This document shows positions 53,444 to 62,436 of a stretch of 64,000 nt of DNA, piece after piece. Each line of letters begins with the position of its first letter. Position 1 is the first letter of the stretch. The notes beneath the pieces were generated by a model. The model was not told where the DNA came from. It did no database searches and worked only from the letters and a program-made list of their open reading frames with translations. Made by a program: the position numbers and the translations under genes. Source of the stretch: Psychromonas marina (GTDB lineage: Bacteria > Pseudomonadota > Gammaproteobacteria > Enterobacterales > Psychromonadaceae); NCBI RefSeq assembly GCF_030161115.1, contig NZ_BSPQ01000004.1:1-64000 (forward strand). The letters are read 5' to 3'.

Positions 53444-54259
53444 TTACGATAAATTGTGGCGTAATTCATTTAATACTTGTTTTGCGCCCGGCTTAATACC
53501 GCGCCACATAGCAAAGCTTTCTGCTGCTTGTCCGACTAACATGCCTAAGCCATCAATTGTGACGCGTGCGCCGAGTTGTTTTGCCCAAGCATTGAAAGGG
53601 GTTAGTTGAGCGCTATACATCATGTCGTATATTGCGGTTTCAGGTCGGATTAGCAGCGGGCTAATTGCTGGCACTTCTCCGTTGAGACTCGCTGCGGTTG
53701 AATTAATAATAAGGTCAAATTCACCGCTTAAGTTATCCAGTTCACAAGCGCCGACATTACCTAGGTCTTTAAAGATAGATACTAATGTTTCCGCTTTGCT
53801 GAAAGTTCGATTTGCAATGACGATCTCTTTGGGAGATTCTGCAAGTAATGGACCACAAACGCCACGTGCAGCACCGCCAGCTCCCAGTAATAAAATTCGT
53901 GCGTCAGCGAGGTCAATATGGTTGTTTTTAAGATCTAATACTAAACCAGCACCATCGGTATTATCACCAATAATTAGATTATCATCGGTAAGCTTTAAGG
54001 TATTTACAGCACCTGCTAAGGTTGCTCGATCAGTCAGTTGTTGTGCAAATTGAAACGCCTCCTCTTTATAGGGCATCGTTACGTTGCAGCCTTTTCCTTC
54101 GCCTGCAAAAAATTTACGTAAGGTAATTTTAAAATCTTCATTAGAAGGTTCGATTGCTCTATAAACAAGTTGTTGCGATGTTTGTGTCGCAAAAAGAGTG
54201 TGGATAAAAGGGGACTTACTTTGTTTTATCGGGTTACCAAAAACAGCATACTGATCCAT
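53444..54259 (-). CDS. aroE: Shikimate dehydrogenase AroE
   Basis: AroE reduces 3-dehydroshikimate with NADPH in aromatic amino-acid synthesis. The 271-residue protein (E. coli 272) begins [17 protein letters not shown] with the shikimate-binding SKSP motif (about residues 14-17), has [11 protein letters not shown] with the catalytic Lys (about 65), [10 protein letters not shown] and the NADP loop [12 protein letters not shown] (about 124-135) with [14 protein letters not shown] site precedes the start. It leads the minus-strand group with yihD 43 bp downstream. Confidence 0.96.
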   Translation of the reverse strand: MDQYAVFGNPIKQSKSPFIHTLFATQTSQQLVYRAIEPSNEDFKITLRKFFAGEGKGCNVTMPYKEEAFQFAQQLTDRATLAGAVNTLKLTDDNLIIGDNTDGAGLVLDLKNNHIDLADARILLLGAGGAARGVCGPLLAESPKEIVIANRTFSKAETLVSIFKDLGNVGACELDNLSGEFDLIINSTAASLNGEVPAISPLLIRPETAIYDMMYSAQLTPFNAWAKQLGARVTIDGLGMLVGQAAESFAMWRGIKPGAKQVLNELRHNLS

Positions 54260-54460
54260 GAAAGCTCCAAAATGGTAGGTAATTTAGGCGTAGTAATTTA
54301 GCATACATCTCAAAGTTACAATACATAGCAAAATAAAAAAATCGTAAAGGTACTAAAATACATAGAATTATTTTGGCGGCTTAATAAATAGAATATGCAA
54401 TGAGCTTTTAAATAAGTATGGAATAGGTTGAATGGTAGGTATTTGGGGATTAAATAAAAA

Positions 54461-54943
54461 GTGAAAAAACGTATTGAATATCCGCTATTTGAATATGTGG
54501 TTATTATCATCCTGTTGTTTGTTGTTGCTATTTTTGCATTGCCAAAATTTATCGATGTTGGCATAGAAGCACGTATAAAAGCGTTAAATGCAACAGTATT
54601 AAGTATTAGCTCTGTTAATCGAATGCTTTATAGCCGAGCGCTCATTAAAGGTGTGCAGGAAAATGCATTACAAACAACCGATATATTAGGTGAAAAAGAT
54701 GCGGGTGCTTACCTTATTTATGGGGAGTTACGTGCACAAGAAAAAGATTTACAGCGTTTTTTAGACAGTGATCTTATTGAGTATGCTCCCACCAATAAAG
54801 AGGGCGTGATTCGCTTATATCTGGATCGTTTTAAAAATGATGCCTGCTACTTAGATTATCAACAGGCAGCGCAAAAAATGATGCCCAACGGTCGGGTTGC
54901 AATACAAAAAGCAACCTATCGCGTAAAAAGTACCGGTTGTTAG
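54461..54943 (+). CDS. MSHA-pilin-like protein with altered prepilin site
   Basis: A 160-residue protein with one N-terminal membrane helix followed by APKFI-like ALPKFIDVGIEARIKALNATV (about residues 26-46; key residues PKFID, AR), which resembles MshA-type pilins, and a C-terminal pair of cysteines (Cys127 and the terminal Cys160). The processing signal is unusual: where pilins have G-FTLIE this one has E-YPLFE, so the Gly at -1 is absent while the Glu at +5 (Glu11) remains. Start is GTG with GGGG 12 bases upstream. It overlaps the scsD stop by four bases, tail to tail. Confidence 0.6.
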   Translation: MKKRIEYPLFEYVVIIILLFVVAIFALPKFIDVGIEARIKALNATVLSISSVNRMLYSRALIKGVQENALQTTDILGEKDAGAYLIYGELRAQEKDLQRFLDSDLIEYAPTNKEGVIRLYLDRFKNDACYLDYQQAAQKMMPNGRVAIQKATYRVKSTGC

Positions 54944-55464
54944 CTAAAGAATAAGCGTAACCACATGCCTATCGGAGAGGTAAATCCGGTGGTAACCGAG
55001 CTTATTTTCCCTTTATCGATGATAAAAATGGTGGGAGTTACCGATACGCCCCATTGGCGACTAATTTCCCCTCTAGGATCATTTACCACATTAAAATCAT
55101 ACTCTTTGGCATTGAGGTATTGCTTGATACGCTTTGGTTCCCCTGAGCTTAGTGCAACGGTAACTACTTGATAATGATCTGCGATAAAATCGACTGAGGG
55201 TGATACCGTAGTACACACCCCACACCAGGTTGCCCAAAAGTAGACCAAAACAGGCTCTTCATTACTCATTTTGATCAGATCTACCTGTTCGCCTAGCAGC
55301 GACTGTGCATTTAATGTTGGTGCCGTACCGGAAACAATTGATTGCCCTCGCCAGAGATCGATTGCCACACTAATAACAATCGCAATCAGGCTAAATATGA
55401 GTAGCTCTTTTAGCCAACCTAACCAGCCTTTACGTTGTTTTATCGATTGTTTTTTATTGCTCAT
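54940..55464 (-). CDS. scsD: Thioredoxin-like membrane protein, ScsD-like
   Basis: I start at the ATG at 55464 (MSNKKQSIKQRKGW), one base after the scsB stop; the longer frame runs back into scsB. The 174-residue protein has one N-terminal membrane helix (about residues 20-36) and a periplasmic TlpA/DsbE-type thioredoxin domain with WATWCGVC (Cys79 and Cys82) and the cis-Pro VTPTIFII. ScsD proteins belong to copper-tolerance loci of enteric bacteria. It is coupled to scsB. Confidence 0.8.
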   Translation of the reverse strand: MSNKKQSIKQRKGWLGWLKELLIFSLIAIVISVAIDLWRGQSIVSGTAPTLNAQSLLGEQVDLIKMSNEEPVLVYFWATWCGVCTTVSPSVDFIADHYQVVTVALSSGEPKRIKQYLNAKEYDFNVVNDPRGEISRQWGVSVTPTIFIIDKGKISSVTTGFTSPIGMWLRLFFS

Positions 55465-55465
55465 T

Positions 55466-57598
55466 TTATTGTTCCTGAGACAAAGTGATGGCATTGATCA
55501 CTGCATCACTACTTAAAATTGTGGATAACTCAATACCCTGTGGTATTGCAGGACCATAAACAATATTAAAGGGCACGCCGTAACGACCATAGGATTGTAG
55601 GTATTGGGTTATGTTATCGGAGCGTACGGTCCAATCACCTTTCATTAATATAATATCTTCAGCTTGCAATGCACTATAAACAGGGTCTTGCAGCAACACC
55701 CCAATTTTATTGGCTTTACAGGTGACACACCAATCGGCAGTGACATCAACAAATACCGTTTTTCCTGATTCAACATACTGTTTAAGTTGGGTCGTATCGA
55801 GTGGTTGCCAATGCAGATCATTGGCTAGTGGGGTTGCCCAATGTTTTGCCGTTAAACTACTGACTAACAAACCAACTGCACTTATCAACAATACTGAAGC
55901 GAGGGTGATAAGCAGTACTTTTTTACCATGTTTTCTCGTCACTAAAGTGAAAAGTATAATGAGTAATAGCGCGGTAATAAGTAGCACATAGGCGATACCG
56001 ATAAAGCTCGTTAATAGGCTTAATAACCATAAACTGGTCGCTAAAATCATCAGCGCAAAAATAAGCTTAACGCTGCCCATCCATTTACCTGGTTTAGGTA
56101 ATAACAGTGCAATAGAAGGGAATAGGGCAATTAACAGCCAAGGTAGTGCCATGCCTAAGCCTAATGCGCTGAAGATAACAAACAACTCAACCACTGAAGC
56201 ACCTAATGCAAAAGCGACAGCCGTGCCCAGAAACGGTGCGCTACAAGGTGTTGCAAGCAGCGTGGCAAACATTCCCTGTAAAAAATGCCCCAAATAGGAT
56301 TGGTCACCCTTGGTGGCTAACCAAGTTTGCATGCTTGAAGGTAGCTGAATTTCAAATAATCCCAGCATATTCGCGGCAAACAATGCGGTGATAGCAACCA
56401 TCGCAGCAATGAAATAGGGGTTTTGAAACTGAATGCCCCAGCCAAGCGCTTCACCAGAGAGTTTTAATGTGAGCAGAAACAGGGCTAATAACCAAAATGA
56501 GCTCAAAATACCCAACGAAGAGGCTAAAAACTGTTTTCTAATTTGTGATTTTTTAATGCCGTGGGCACCCAAGACAGAGCTAAGTTTCATGCCTAAAACG
56601 GGTAATACGCAGGGCATGATATTAAGAATCAAGCCGCCAAGTAACGCGATAAGAAACATGGATATGATATTGGCTTCACTGTTTGAGCTGATAATAATTT
56701 TATCGCTGGTAGTACTTACTAATTCTACAGCAACATCTTGGTCAATGACGGTCGCATGAATTTTAGTATCACTTAAATCAACATCTCCCCCCCAAGTAGA
56801 AGCATCAAAGGTGGCGGTTAATTGTTTGTTAACAACACTTATCTGCGGCGTAGAAAAAAAGATGCCATCTAATTCTGGATTTTGTAAATCGACAAATAGA
56901 TCTGGTTTTTGCCACTCAAACTGATTCTCAACCTGAACAACAAGTTGCTGTTTAGCTTGATTCCAATAGGATTGTAATGCTGTAATTGAGGCGCTATTTT
57001 TACCACTCTCAATGTGTGCCTCATCAATTAAAATCGGCACTGAGCCCATCGCTTGCGCATAACTAAAGGCGACATCCTGATCAATCAATAGATCAGCAAT
57101 GCTAAATGACAATTCAATATCGTAATCACTTAACACACAAATAGTGGTACAAGATGCGAGGGTTAAACGGCCTTTTAACAGCGTTGGCTGATTTAAATCC
57201 TGCAACTCAATGGTTAATGGGAGGTGTATTTGGTGTTTATAACCAAGCGTATCAACACCTAACACAGGGTAGCGTTTAGGCGCAGGCCAAAACCAATTAA
57301 TATTGCTGATATTTTTAGATTCTGTTTGCCACTCAAATGCTGGCGCAACACCACCTTCACCGGGAGAGCGCCAGTAAGTTTTCCACTCACCTTCAAGGTT
57401 AATATCTAATAACAGATCGGCTGTTTTAGACTGCTGGTCAACTTGCCCTGTCATTTGTGCTTGAACAGAAACGGGTTGATGCATTGGACTTATTAACCAC
57501 CCGGTACTGGTTTGAATAAAATCTGCACTTTTTACAGGTAAGCTGCTAAAAAAAAGAGCAAAGGCCAGTAGGCGCATCAAAAGGGGAAGGTTGTTCAA
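55466..57598 (-). CDS. scsB: DsbD-family thiol reductase, ScsB-like
   Basis: ScsB moves electrons from the cytoplasm to periplasmic thiol proteins. I prefer the TTG at 57598, seven bases after GGAG, giving about 710 residues and a good signal peptide (MNNLPLLMRLLAFALFFSSLPVKSA). It has a large N-terminal periplasmic part, an eight-helix DsbD core with the Cys pair in MPCVLPVLGMKLS and ATPCSAPFLGTA, and a C-terminal thioredoxin domain with ADWCVTCKANK. scsA and scsC are not next to it; dsbA lies 6.5 kb away. Confidence 0.85.
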   Translation of the reverse strand: MNNLPLLMRLLAFALFFSSLPVKSADFIQTSTGWLISPMHQPVSVQAQMTGQVDQQSKTADLLLDINLEGEWKTYWRSPGEGGVAPAFEWQTESKNISNINWFWPAPKRYPVLGVDTLGYKHQIHLPLTIELQDLNQPTLLKGRLTLASCTTICVLSDYDIELSFSIADLLIDQDVAFSYAQAMGSVPILIDEAHIESGKNSASITALQSYWNQAKQQLVVQVENQFEWQKPDLFVDLQNPELDGIFFSTPQISVVNKQLTATFDASTWGGDVDLSDTKIHATVIDQDVAVELVSTTSDKIIISSNSEANIISMFLIALLGGLILNIMPCVLPVLGMKLSSVLGAHGIKKSQIRKQFLASSLGILSSFWLLALFLLTLKLSGEALGWGIQFQNPYFIAAMVAITALFAANMLGLFEIQLPSSMQTWLATKGDQSYLGHFLQGMFATLLATPCSAPFLGTAVAFALGASVVELFVIFSALGLGMALPWLLIALFPSIALLLPKPGKWMGSVKLIFALMILATSLWLLSLLTSFIGIAYVLLITALLLIILFTLVTRKHGKKVLLITLASVLLISAVGLLVSSLTAKHWATPLANDLHWQPLDTTQLKQYVESGKTVFVDVTADWCVTCKANKIGVLLQDPVYSALQAEDIILMKGDWTVRSDNITQYLQSYGRYGVPFNIVYGPAIPQGIELSTILSSDAVINAITLSQEQ

Positions 57599-57823
57599 GG
57601 TAAAGCTCCAAATCGTTGGGTATCGATTAATAAGAGAGGTTATTTTACATAAAAATTTCAATTAATTATCTTCTTTCTATCAGAGTCGATAAACCGCACA
57701 AAGTTCCTCTTTAATTAATGGTTATGTATTGAATGCTATTTCAGCGTAAATGCAAATCATCTTGGTATGCTATTTTTTGTCAAAAGTTATCGGTATCATG
57801 GTGTTTTATAAGAGGAGAGTGTA

Positions 57824-58504
57824 ATGAATTACCAAGCGGCCATTTTTGACATGGATGGATTGTTATTAGACACCGAACGTGTTTGTTTAGAAGCTTTTCG
57901 CGATGCTTGTTATGCTTTATCCTTACCATTTTTAGAACAAACCTACCTAGGTATTATTGGTCGTAATGCACAGGGCATTGAAGAGGTATTAAGCGCGGGT
58001 TATAGCGATAAAATTGCTTATCCAACCTTAAGAGCAGCTTGGATGGATAGATACCATCCGATCGTAGAGACGCAAGCAATCCCGGTTAAAAAAGGCGTGA
58101 TTGAGCTGCTTGAGTGGTTGAAATCACAAAACATCCCGATGGCGGTAGCAACATCAACACCTAAAGAGTTAGCGATTACTAAGCTTAAATTAGCTGGCCT
58201 GTATGGTTACTTCGAGCAATTATCTACTGGATGTGAGGTCAAACAGGGCAAACCACATCCCGAGATATTTTTATTAGCGGCTGAACGTTTACAGGTAAGT
58301 CCCGAACAATGCCTTGTTTTTGAAGATTCAAATAATGGCGTACGTTCGGGTATTGCGGCTAATATGCAGGTGTTTCAGATTCCAGATTTAGTTGCCCCTT
58401 GTGCAGAGGTGCTGAAGTTAGGGCATATCGTTGAAGTTTCATTACAGGAAGTACACCAAATGTTGATCAAACATGCTTCTCAATCTCAGGGCAAAGTGCA
58501 ATAA
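57824..58504 (+). CDS. HAD-family phosphatase
   Basis: A 226-residue HAD subfamily IA phosphatase similar to YniC or beta-phosphoglucomutase-like enzymes. It has the nucleophile motif FDMDGLLLDTE (about residues 8-18; Asp9 and Asp11), a helical cap, motif II VATSTPKELA, Lys in KQGKPHPEIFLLA and the acidic motif VFEDSNNGV. The substrate is probably a sugar phosphate, but HAD specificity cannot be read from this. AGGAGAG precedes the ATG. Its 3' end overlaps the convergent HDOD gene by 38 bp. Confidence 0.88.
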   Translation: MNYQAAIFDMDGLLLDTERVCLEAFRDACYALSLPFLEQTYLGIIGRNAQGIEEVLSAGYSDKIAYPTLRAAWMDRYHPIVETQAIPVKKGVIELLEWLKSQNIPMAVATSTPKELAITKLKLAGLYGYFEQLSTGCEVKQGKPHPEIFLLAAERLQVSPEQCLVFEDSNNGVRSGIAANMQVFQIPDLVAPCAEVLKLGHIVEVSLQEVHQMLIKHASQSQGKVQ

Positions 58505-59369
58505 ATGCTATCCAAATCTGTTTATCAACAGACAACTTACTGAGCAACCTATCAATAATATCGTCATCCAAGCCTTTATTTTTTACCAGTAGGTAGGTCT
58601 CACTGAGTAGGTTGCCCTTATATAACGTGGTGGCTAGTGCTGATGAACGCACATTTCGGTGTGCTTGTAATGCATCACAATAAATTGCTGGTAATCCCCA
58701 TTCTTGGGCAATGAAAAAAGAGATATCGGCAGACATTTCAGTCATGAGTGCTTTAAAAGTACGTGTGCCGGGTGAACTGCTTGGCGGCTCTGAGCGTAGC
58801 GCTTCGCATAAGCAGTTAAAGATAATTATCTTACCAATATCGTGGATTAACCCTAGGAAATAAGCGTCAAATTCATCCTGTTTTTCATCTTTGGCGAGTG
58901 CTTTACATAAAAAGGCACACTGCATCGAATGCATCCAGATTTGGCGACCAAACATCTTGTAATAGATAGGTGCTGCAGGGCGAATTTTTTTCATTAATAT
59001 GGTGCTTGAGATACTCGCAATACCAGAAACTCCGATCAATGATACCGCCTTTTTCAATGACGTAATCTCACCATTTCCTGTGTAATAAAGAGAAGAGTTT
59101 GCGACTTTCAGTACTTCAATCGCCAGTGAGGGATCTTTTTCTATTACCAAAGCGATATCTATAAAGGTTGCATTATCATTTTTTAAGGTATCGATTAACT
59201 CTAATAATACGGTAGGCAGTGGAGGAATTTGATGGCTTAATTTTACTGGGTTATTGAGAATATCTCGTACATTATTTAAGGCTTTTTCTTCAATAGCATT
59301 TATTTCTGTCGACAATTGTTCTGGACCAAACATTGCGTCATAAAAAGCGCTTGAAAGTTTTTTTTGCAC
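58467..59369 (-). CDS. HDOD domain signalling protein
   Basis: A 300-residue stand-alone HDOD protein. The domain starts at about residue 45 (IPPLPTVLLELIDTLKND) and includes IEKDPSLAIEVLKVANSSLYY (about 82-102; key residues DP, LK, N), LKKAVSLIGVSGI and FLGLIHDIGKIIIF with the HD-like pair. HDOD proteins bind partners in signalling, motility and stress pathways rather than hydrolysing nucleotides as a rule. No GGDEF, EAL or receiver domain is attached. Partners are unknown. Confidence 0.85.
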   Translation of the reverse strand: MQKKLSSAFYDAMFGPEQLSTEINAIEEKALNNVRDILNNPVKLSHQIPPLPTVLLELIDTLKNDNATFIDIALVIEKDPSLAIEVLKVANSSLYYTGNGEITSLKKAVSLIGVSGIASISSTILMKKIRPAAPIYYKMFGRQIWMHSMQCAFLCKALAKDEKQDEFDAYFLGLIHDIGKIIIFNCLCEALRSEPPSSSPGTRTFKALMTEMSADISFFIAQEWGLPAIYCDALQAHRNVRSSALATTLYKGNLLSETYLLVKNKGLDDDIIDRLLSKLSVDKQIWIAFIALCPEIEKHV

Positions 59370-59450
59370 GAACGGTTTCCTTTTGTAAGTTATTCATTTT
59401 TATTTTGAACGTATTGTCATCATGACGTCACGCTTTTTTGTGAATTAAGT

Positions 59451-60101
59451 TTAGAGGCCAATACTATCAAGTATCTCCAGAAATACAGATTCTCTCTGTT
59501 TACTGGTTAATTTAGGGTATAAACGACATAAGCGAATTGCTTGTGAGAATTTGGATTTACCCAGCACACTTAAAACACGGGTAAACAGCTCTTCATCTAA
59601 AAAGAAGGTGTTAACAGCGTGGGTGACCGCATCATCTAAACAGGTGTAGTTAACGCCATCAAAGGTGAAGCTCTCATTATCTTGCTCTTCAATGAGTTGA
59701 TCATTATTGATAATCACTGGCCAACCGACATAATTTATGCGCGCCTGCATCATCTTGAACATAGGCCATGCACTGCGTTTAAATCCCTCGAAAGCACTAC
59801 CTTCTAATTCAGACTCCAATAGTTCTTGCTCTGTCCAGTTGGAACCGATACTGAGTACTTTTTGGTGTTTCTTGACTAAGGCTTGCTTGATTGCATCACG
59901 ATAAGCATAGATTGAAGTAAAGGCACTGCGTTGCACGATACTCGCACACTCTTTACAACTCGGTAGGCAGAGTGGTTTATGGCTGACGATGTTCGCTTCG
60001 TATGCTTTTTTCGGGAAATTAATCTTTTTATCATCAGGTTCCCCACAAAACCAACAGGTATTTCGGTAATTAAAGGGTATTTCGATGCGAGGGTAAGTCA
60101 C
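59451..60101 (-). CDS. Conserved hypothetical protein with N-terminal zinc-finger-like cysteines
   Basis: I do not recognise a named family. The 216-residue protein has Cys16-x2-Cys19 (CWFCGEP) and, after about 29 residues, Cys49-x2-Cys52 (CKEC) with Cys45 nearby, a pattern that could bind zinc. The rest is soluble and mostly helical, with acidic and aromatic residues (NWTEQELLESELEGSAFEGFKRS). It follows the HDOD gene's direction and lies 81 bp upstream of it, so the two may share a transcript. Function unknown. Confidence 0.6.
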   Translation of the reverse strand: MTYPRIEIPFNYRNTCWFCGEPDDKKINFPKKAYEANIVSHKPLCLPSCKECASIVQRSAFTSIYAYRDAIKQALVKKHQKVLSIGSNWTEQELLESELEGSAFEGFKRSAWPMFKMMQARINYVGWPVIINNDQLIEEQDNESFTFDGVNYTCLDDAVTHAVNTFFLDEELFTRVLSVLGKSKFSQAIRLCRLYPKLTSKQRESVFLEILDSIGL

Positions 60102-60243
60102 TTTATCCGTTTCCTAAACACTAATAAGGTTGTCAGGCTAAAGTTTTCCTATGATTTTAGCAACAGAAATTCTGCTTTATCTATTCTTTGCTTCTTTTTA
60201 AAAAATTATTTATTCTCATTTTTTATCTTATTTTGGAAATAGC

Positions 60244-60678
60244 ATGATCACTTTAATCGGTAATATTATTTGGTTGTTATTCGGCGGGGTTTTTATGGGC
60301 CTAGCGTGGTGGCTGATGGGAGTCTTAGCCTTTATGACGATTATTGGCATTCCTTGGGCAAAGGCTTGTTTTGTTATAGGTAATTTTTCATTTTTACCTT
60401 TTGGTAAAGAGCCAATAGACAGGCGATACCTGACAGGGCAAGCAGATGTTGGTACTGGCGATTGGGGGTTAGTGGGTAACGTTATTTGGTGTTTATTGGC
60501 CGGAATTTGGTTAGCGCTAGGGCATCTTATTTCAGCGGTTGCTTGTGCAATGACTATTATTGGTATTCCTTTTGCCATTCAGCACTTAAAACTAGCTATC
60601 ATCTCCTTTGCGCCGATTGGACAAACGATCGTTTCCAAAGAGGTCGCGCAATCAGCGAGAACAAATAATAGTAACTAG
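60244..60678 (+). CDS. yccF: YccF domain inner-membrane protein
   Basis: A 144-residue membrane protein of the YccF (DUF307) family. Two similar halves each hold a GN-I-W motif and an MTIIGIP motif: LIGNIIWLLFGG ... FMTIIGIPWAKA and LVGNVIWCLLAG ... AMTIIGIPFAIQ (about residues 4-42 and 77-118). E. coli YccF is of similar length. Function is unknown. The start lies close after a weak GGAAAT site. Confidence 0.88.
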   Translation: MITLIGNIIWLLFGGVFMGLAWWLMGVLAFMTIIGIPWAKACFVIGNFSFLPFGKEPIDRRYLTGQADVGTGDWGLVGNVIWCLLAGIWLALGHLISAVACAMTIIGIPFAIQHLKLAIISFAPIGQTIVSKEVAQSARTNNSN

Positions 60679-60777
60679 GATTTGGTAGGTTTTTTATCAT
60701 TTTTAGTTCATTACTTTCGCTTTAACTGGTTCGACCAGGTGCTTGTTTGCTGTTAATTATCAATCAAGCTACCTGTT

Positions 60778-60793
60778 ATTATGTGACAGAAAT
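60778..60793 (-). repeat. 16-bp inverted repeat, left arm
   Basis: ATTATGTGACAGAAAT is the exact reverse complement of 61066-61081. The core CTGTCACATAA resembles half of a Pho box (CTGTCAT) and could be a protein-binding site used in both orientations. Confidence 0.7.
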
Positions 60794-61065
60794 ATTACGG
60801 GTATGTCACTGTACTTGACCTTTACTTGCCTTTTGTTGTGTTTTTACTTTGTTTTAAAATAGTTCTGATATTAATAATTTCTAAATATTTTTAGAGTTGG
60901 TTTACTATCCAGGCTGCCTTCATTACATACGCGTTTCAATATTAAGACCTCGACTTCTACATGCCCCCTAAATTAAAAAGGTATTTAAATTCAATCACTC
61001 ACGTGTTTGATTTTTTGGTGATTACCCGTGTCTCCTCTGTAATGCAATAGTAAAAAAAATGACTT

Positions 61066-61081
61066 ATTTCTGTCACATAAT
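61066..61081 (+). repeat. 16-bp inverted repeat, right arm
   Basis: ATTTCTGTCACATAAT, the partner of 60778-60793 with 272 bp between the arms. Too far apart for a stable RNA hairpin, but suitable for a DNA loop or for two independent operator copies. Confidence 0.7.
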
Positions 61082-61241
61082 TTATCTAGTCTCGCCGTGA
61101 TTTAAATTATTTAGAAGATGATTATTGAGTGCTACTAGGCCGTTGAAGTGTCTGCTCAGCGCTCTTCATTCTAATAAATGTATCTTAATAGAGCAATCGC
61201 CCGCAAAGATGAACCTAACGGGAAAGTAATTCATTTTTTCG

Positions 61242-61290
61242 AATTAAAAATAATTAAAAATAATTAAAAATAATTAAAAATAATTAAAAA
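61242..61290. repeat. 10-bp tandem repeat (TAATTAAAAA)
   Basis: Almost five perfect copies of TAATTAAAAA, with one A run per helical turn. Phased A tracts bend DNA, so this may be an intrinsically curved upstream element for the following operon. Confidence 0.9.
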
Positions 61291-61360
61291 GACGCAATCA
61301 CAGAGTGAATCCAAATTTACAATTTAAATATTAACTCACCGTTAATTGTTGGAGAAAATA

Positions 61361-62380
61361 ATGAGCATTAAAAAAATATCTAGTTTAATTGGCGCGACAG
61401 GTCTGCTTCTTGGACTCGCTGGTGCTTCCTTTCAAGCGCAAGCTTCGAATGCTATTTGTTATAACTGTCCTCCTGAATGGGCAAATTGGGGCAAGCAATT
61501 ACAACTGATTAATAAAGAGTTAGGTATTCAAGTTCCGATGGATAATAAAAACTCAGGTCAGACATTTTCTCAACTAGTGGCGGAAAAAAATAGCCCTGTA
61601 GCTGATGTTGTATATTACGGCGTTTCATTTGGTATCAATGCAGCAAAACAAGATGTTGTAGAGCCTTATAAGCCTGCTAATTGGGATCAAATTCCTGAGG
61701 GAATGAAAGATCCTGATGGTAATTGGTTTGCTATCCATTCAGGTACTATTGGTTTTTTTGTTAATGAAGATGCATTAGATGGTGCTGCCGTACCACAAAC
61801 TTGGGATGACCTATTAAAGCCTGAATATCGTGGCATGGTTGGTTACTTGGACCCGACAAGTGCATTTGTAGGTTATGCGAGTGCAGTGGCGATTAATGAA
61901 GCAATGGGAGGAGACATTGATAACTTTGCTCCTGCTATCGAGTATTTTAATAAATTAGCTAAAAATCGCCCAATTGTGCCAAAGCAAACATCTTATGCAC
62001 GTGTTTTATCAGGTGAGATTCCAATCTTATTGGATTATGACTTTAATGCATATCGTGCAAAATATGATGATTACACAAATGCCGCTTTTGTGATTCCTCA
62101 AGAAGGCACGATTGCCGTTCCTTATGTTATGAGTAAGGTAAAGAATTCAAAAAATCCAGGAAATGGCGAAAAAATATTAGATTTTGTCCTCTCTGATAAA
62201 GGCCAACAGGTCTGGGCAAATGCTTATTTACGACCAATCATTGATGGTGTTATGGATAGCGAAGTACGAAGTAAATTCCTACCAGATAGCGATTACGCAC
62301 GAGTAACTACTGTCGATTTTTCAAAAATGGCAGAAAATCAACGACAGTTTGCTGAGCTTTACCTACGTGAAGTCAACTAA
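61361..62380 (+). CDS. ABC transporter periplasmic substrate-binding protein
   Basis: I start at the ATG at 61361, six bases after GGAG. The 339-residue protein has a Sec signal (MSIKKISSLIGATGLLLGLA, cleaved after QAQA at about residue 28) and is an extracellular solute-binding protein of the family-1 type used for iron(III), thiamine, aminoethylphosphonate or polyamines. Visible motifs are ADVVYYGVSFG, HSGTIGFFVNED, GYLDPTSAFVGYA and a conserved KPEYRGMVG. The substrate cannot be decided. It has a Cys pair near the mature N terminus (CYNC). Two permeases follow. Confidence 0.82.
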   Translation: MSIKKISSLIGATGLLLGLAGASFQAQASNAICYNCPPEWANWGKQLQLINKELGIQVPMDNKNSGQTFSQLVAEKNSPVADVVYYGVSFGINAAKQDVVEPYKPANWDQIPEGMKDPDGNWFAIHSGTIGFFVNEDALDGAAVPQTWDDLLKPEYRGMVGYLDPTSAFVGYASAVAINEAMGGDIDNFAPAIEYFNKLAKNRPIVPKQTSYARVLSGEIPILLDYDFNAYRAKYDDYTNAAFVIPQEGTIAVPYVMSKVKNSKNPGNGEKILDFVLSDKGQQVWANAYLRPIIDGVMDSEVRSKFLPDSDYARVTTVDFSKMAENQRQFAELYLREVN

Positions 62381-62436
62381 CCCAAACTAGATATACACTG
62401 AATGGATAATGGTACGTAAGTACCATTATTAATAAT

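Larger units (their letters stand above)
60679..61360. other. Long regulatory gap with inverted repeat before the ABC operon
   Basis: About 680 bp without a credible gene. It contains a perfect 16-bp inverted repeat (60778-60793 and 61066-61081), a 10-bp A+T tandem repeat (61242-61290) and presumably the promoter of the ABC operon. TACCCGT (or its complement) also occurs near both arms (60797-60803 and 61023-61029). The start of the binding-protein gene has GGAG at 61351-61354. Confidence 0.5.
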
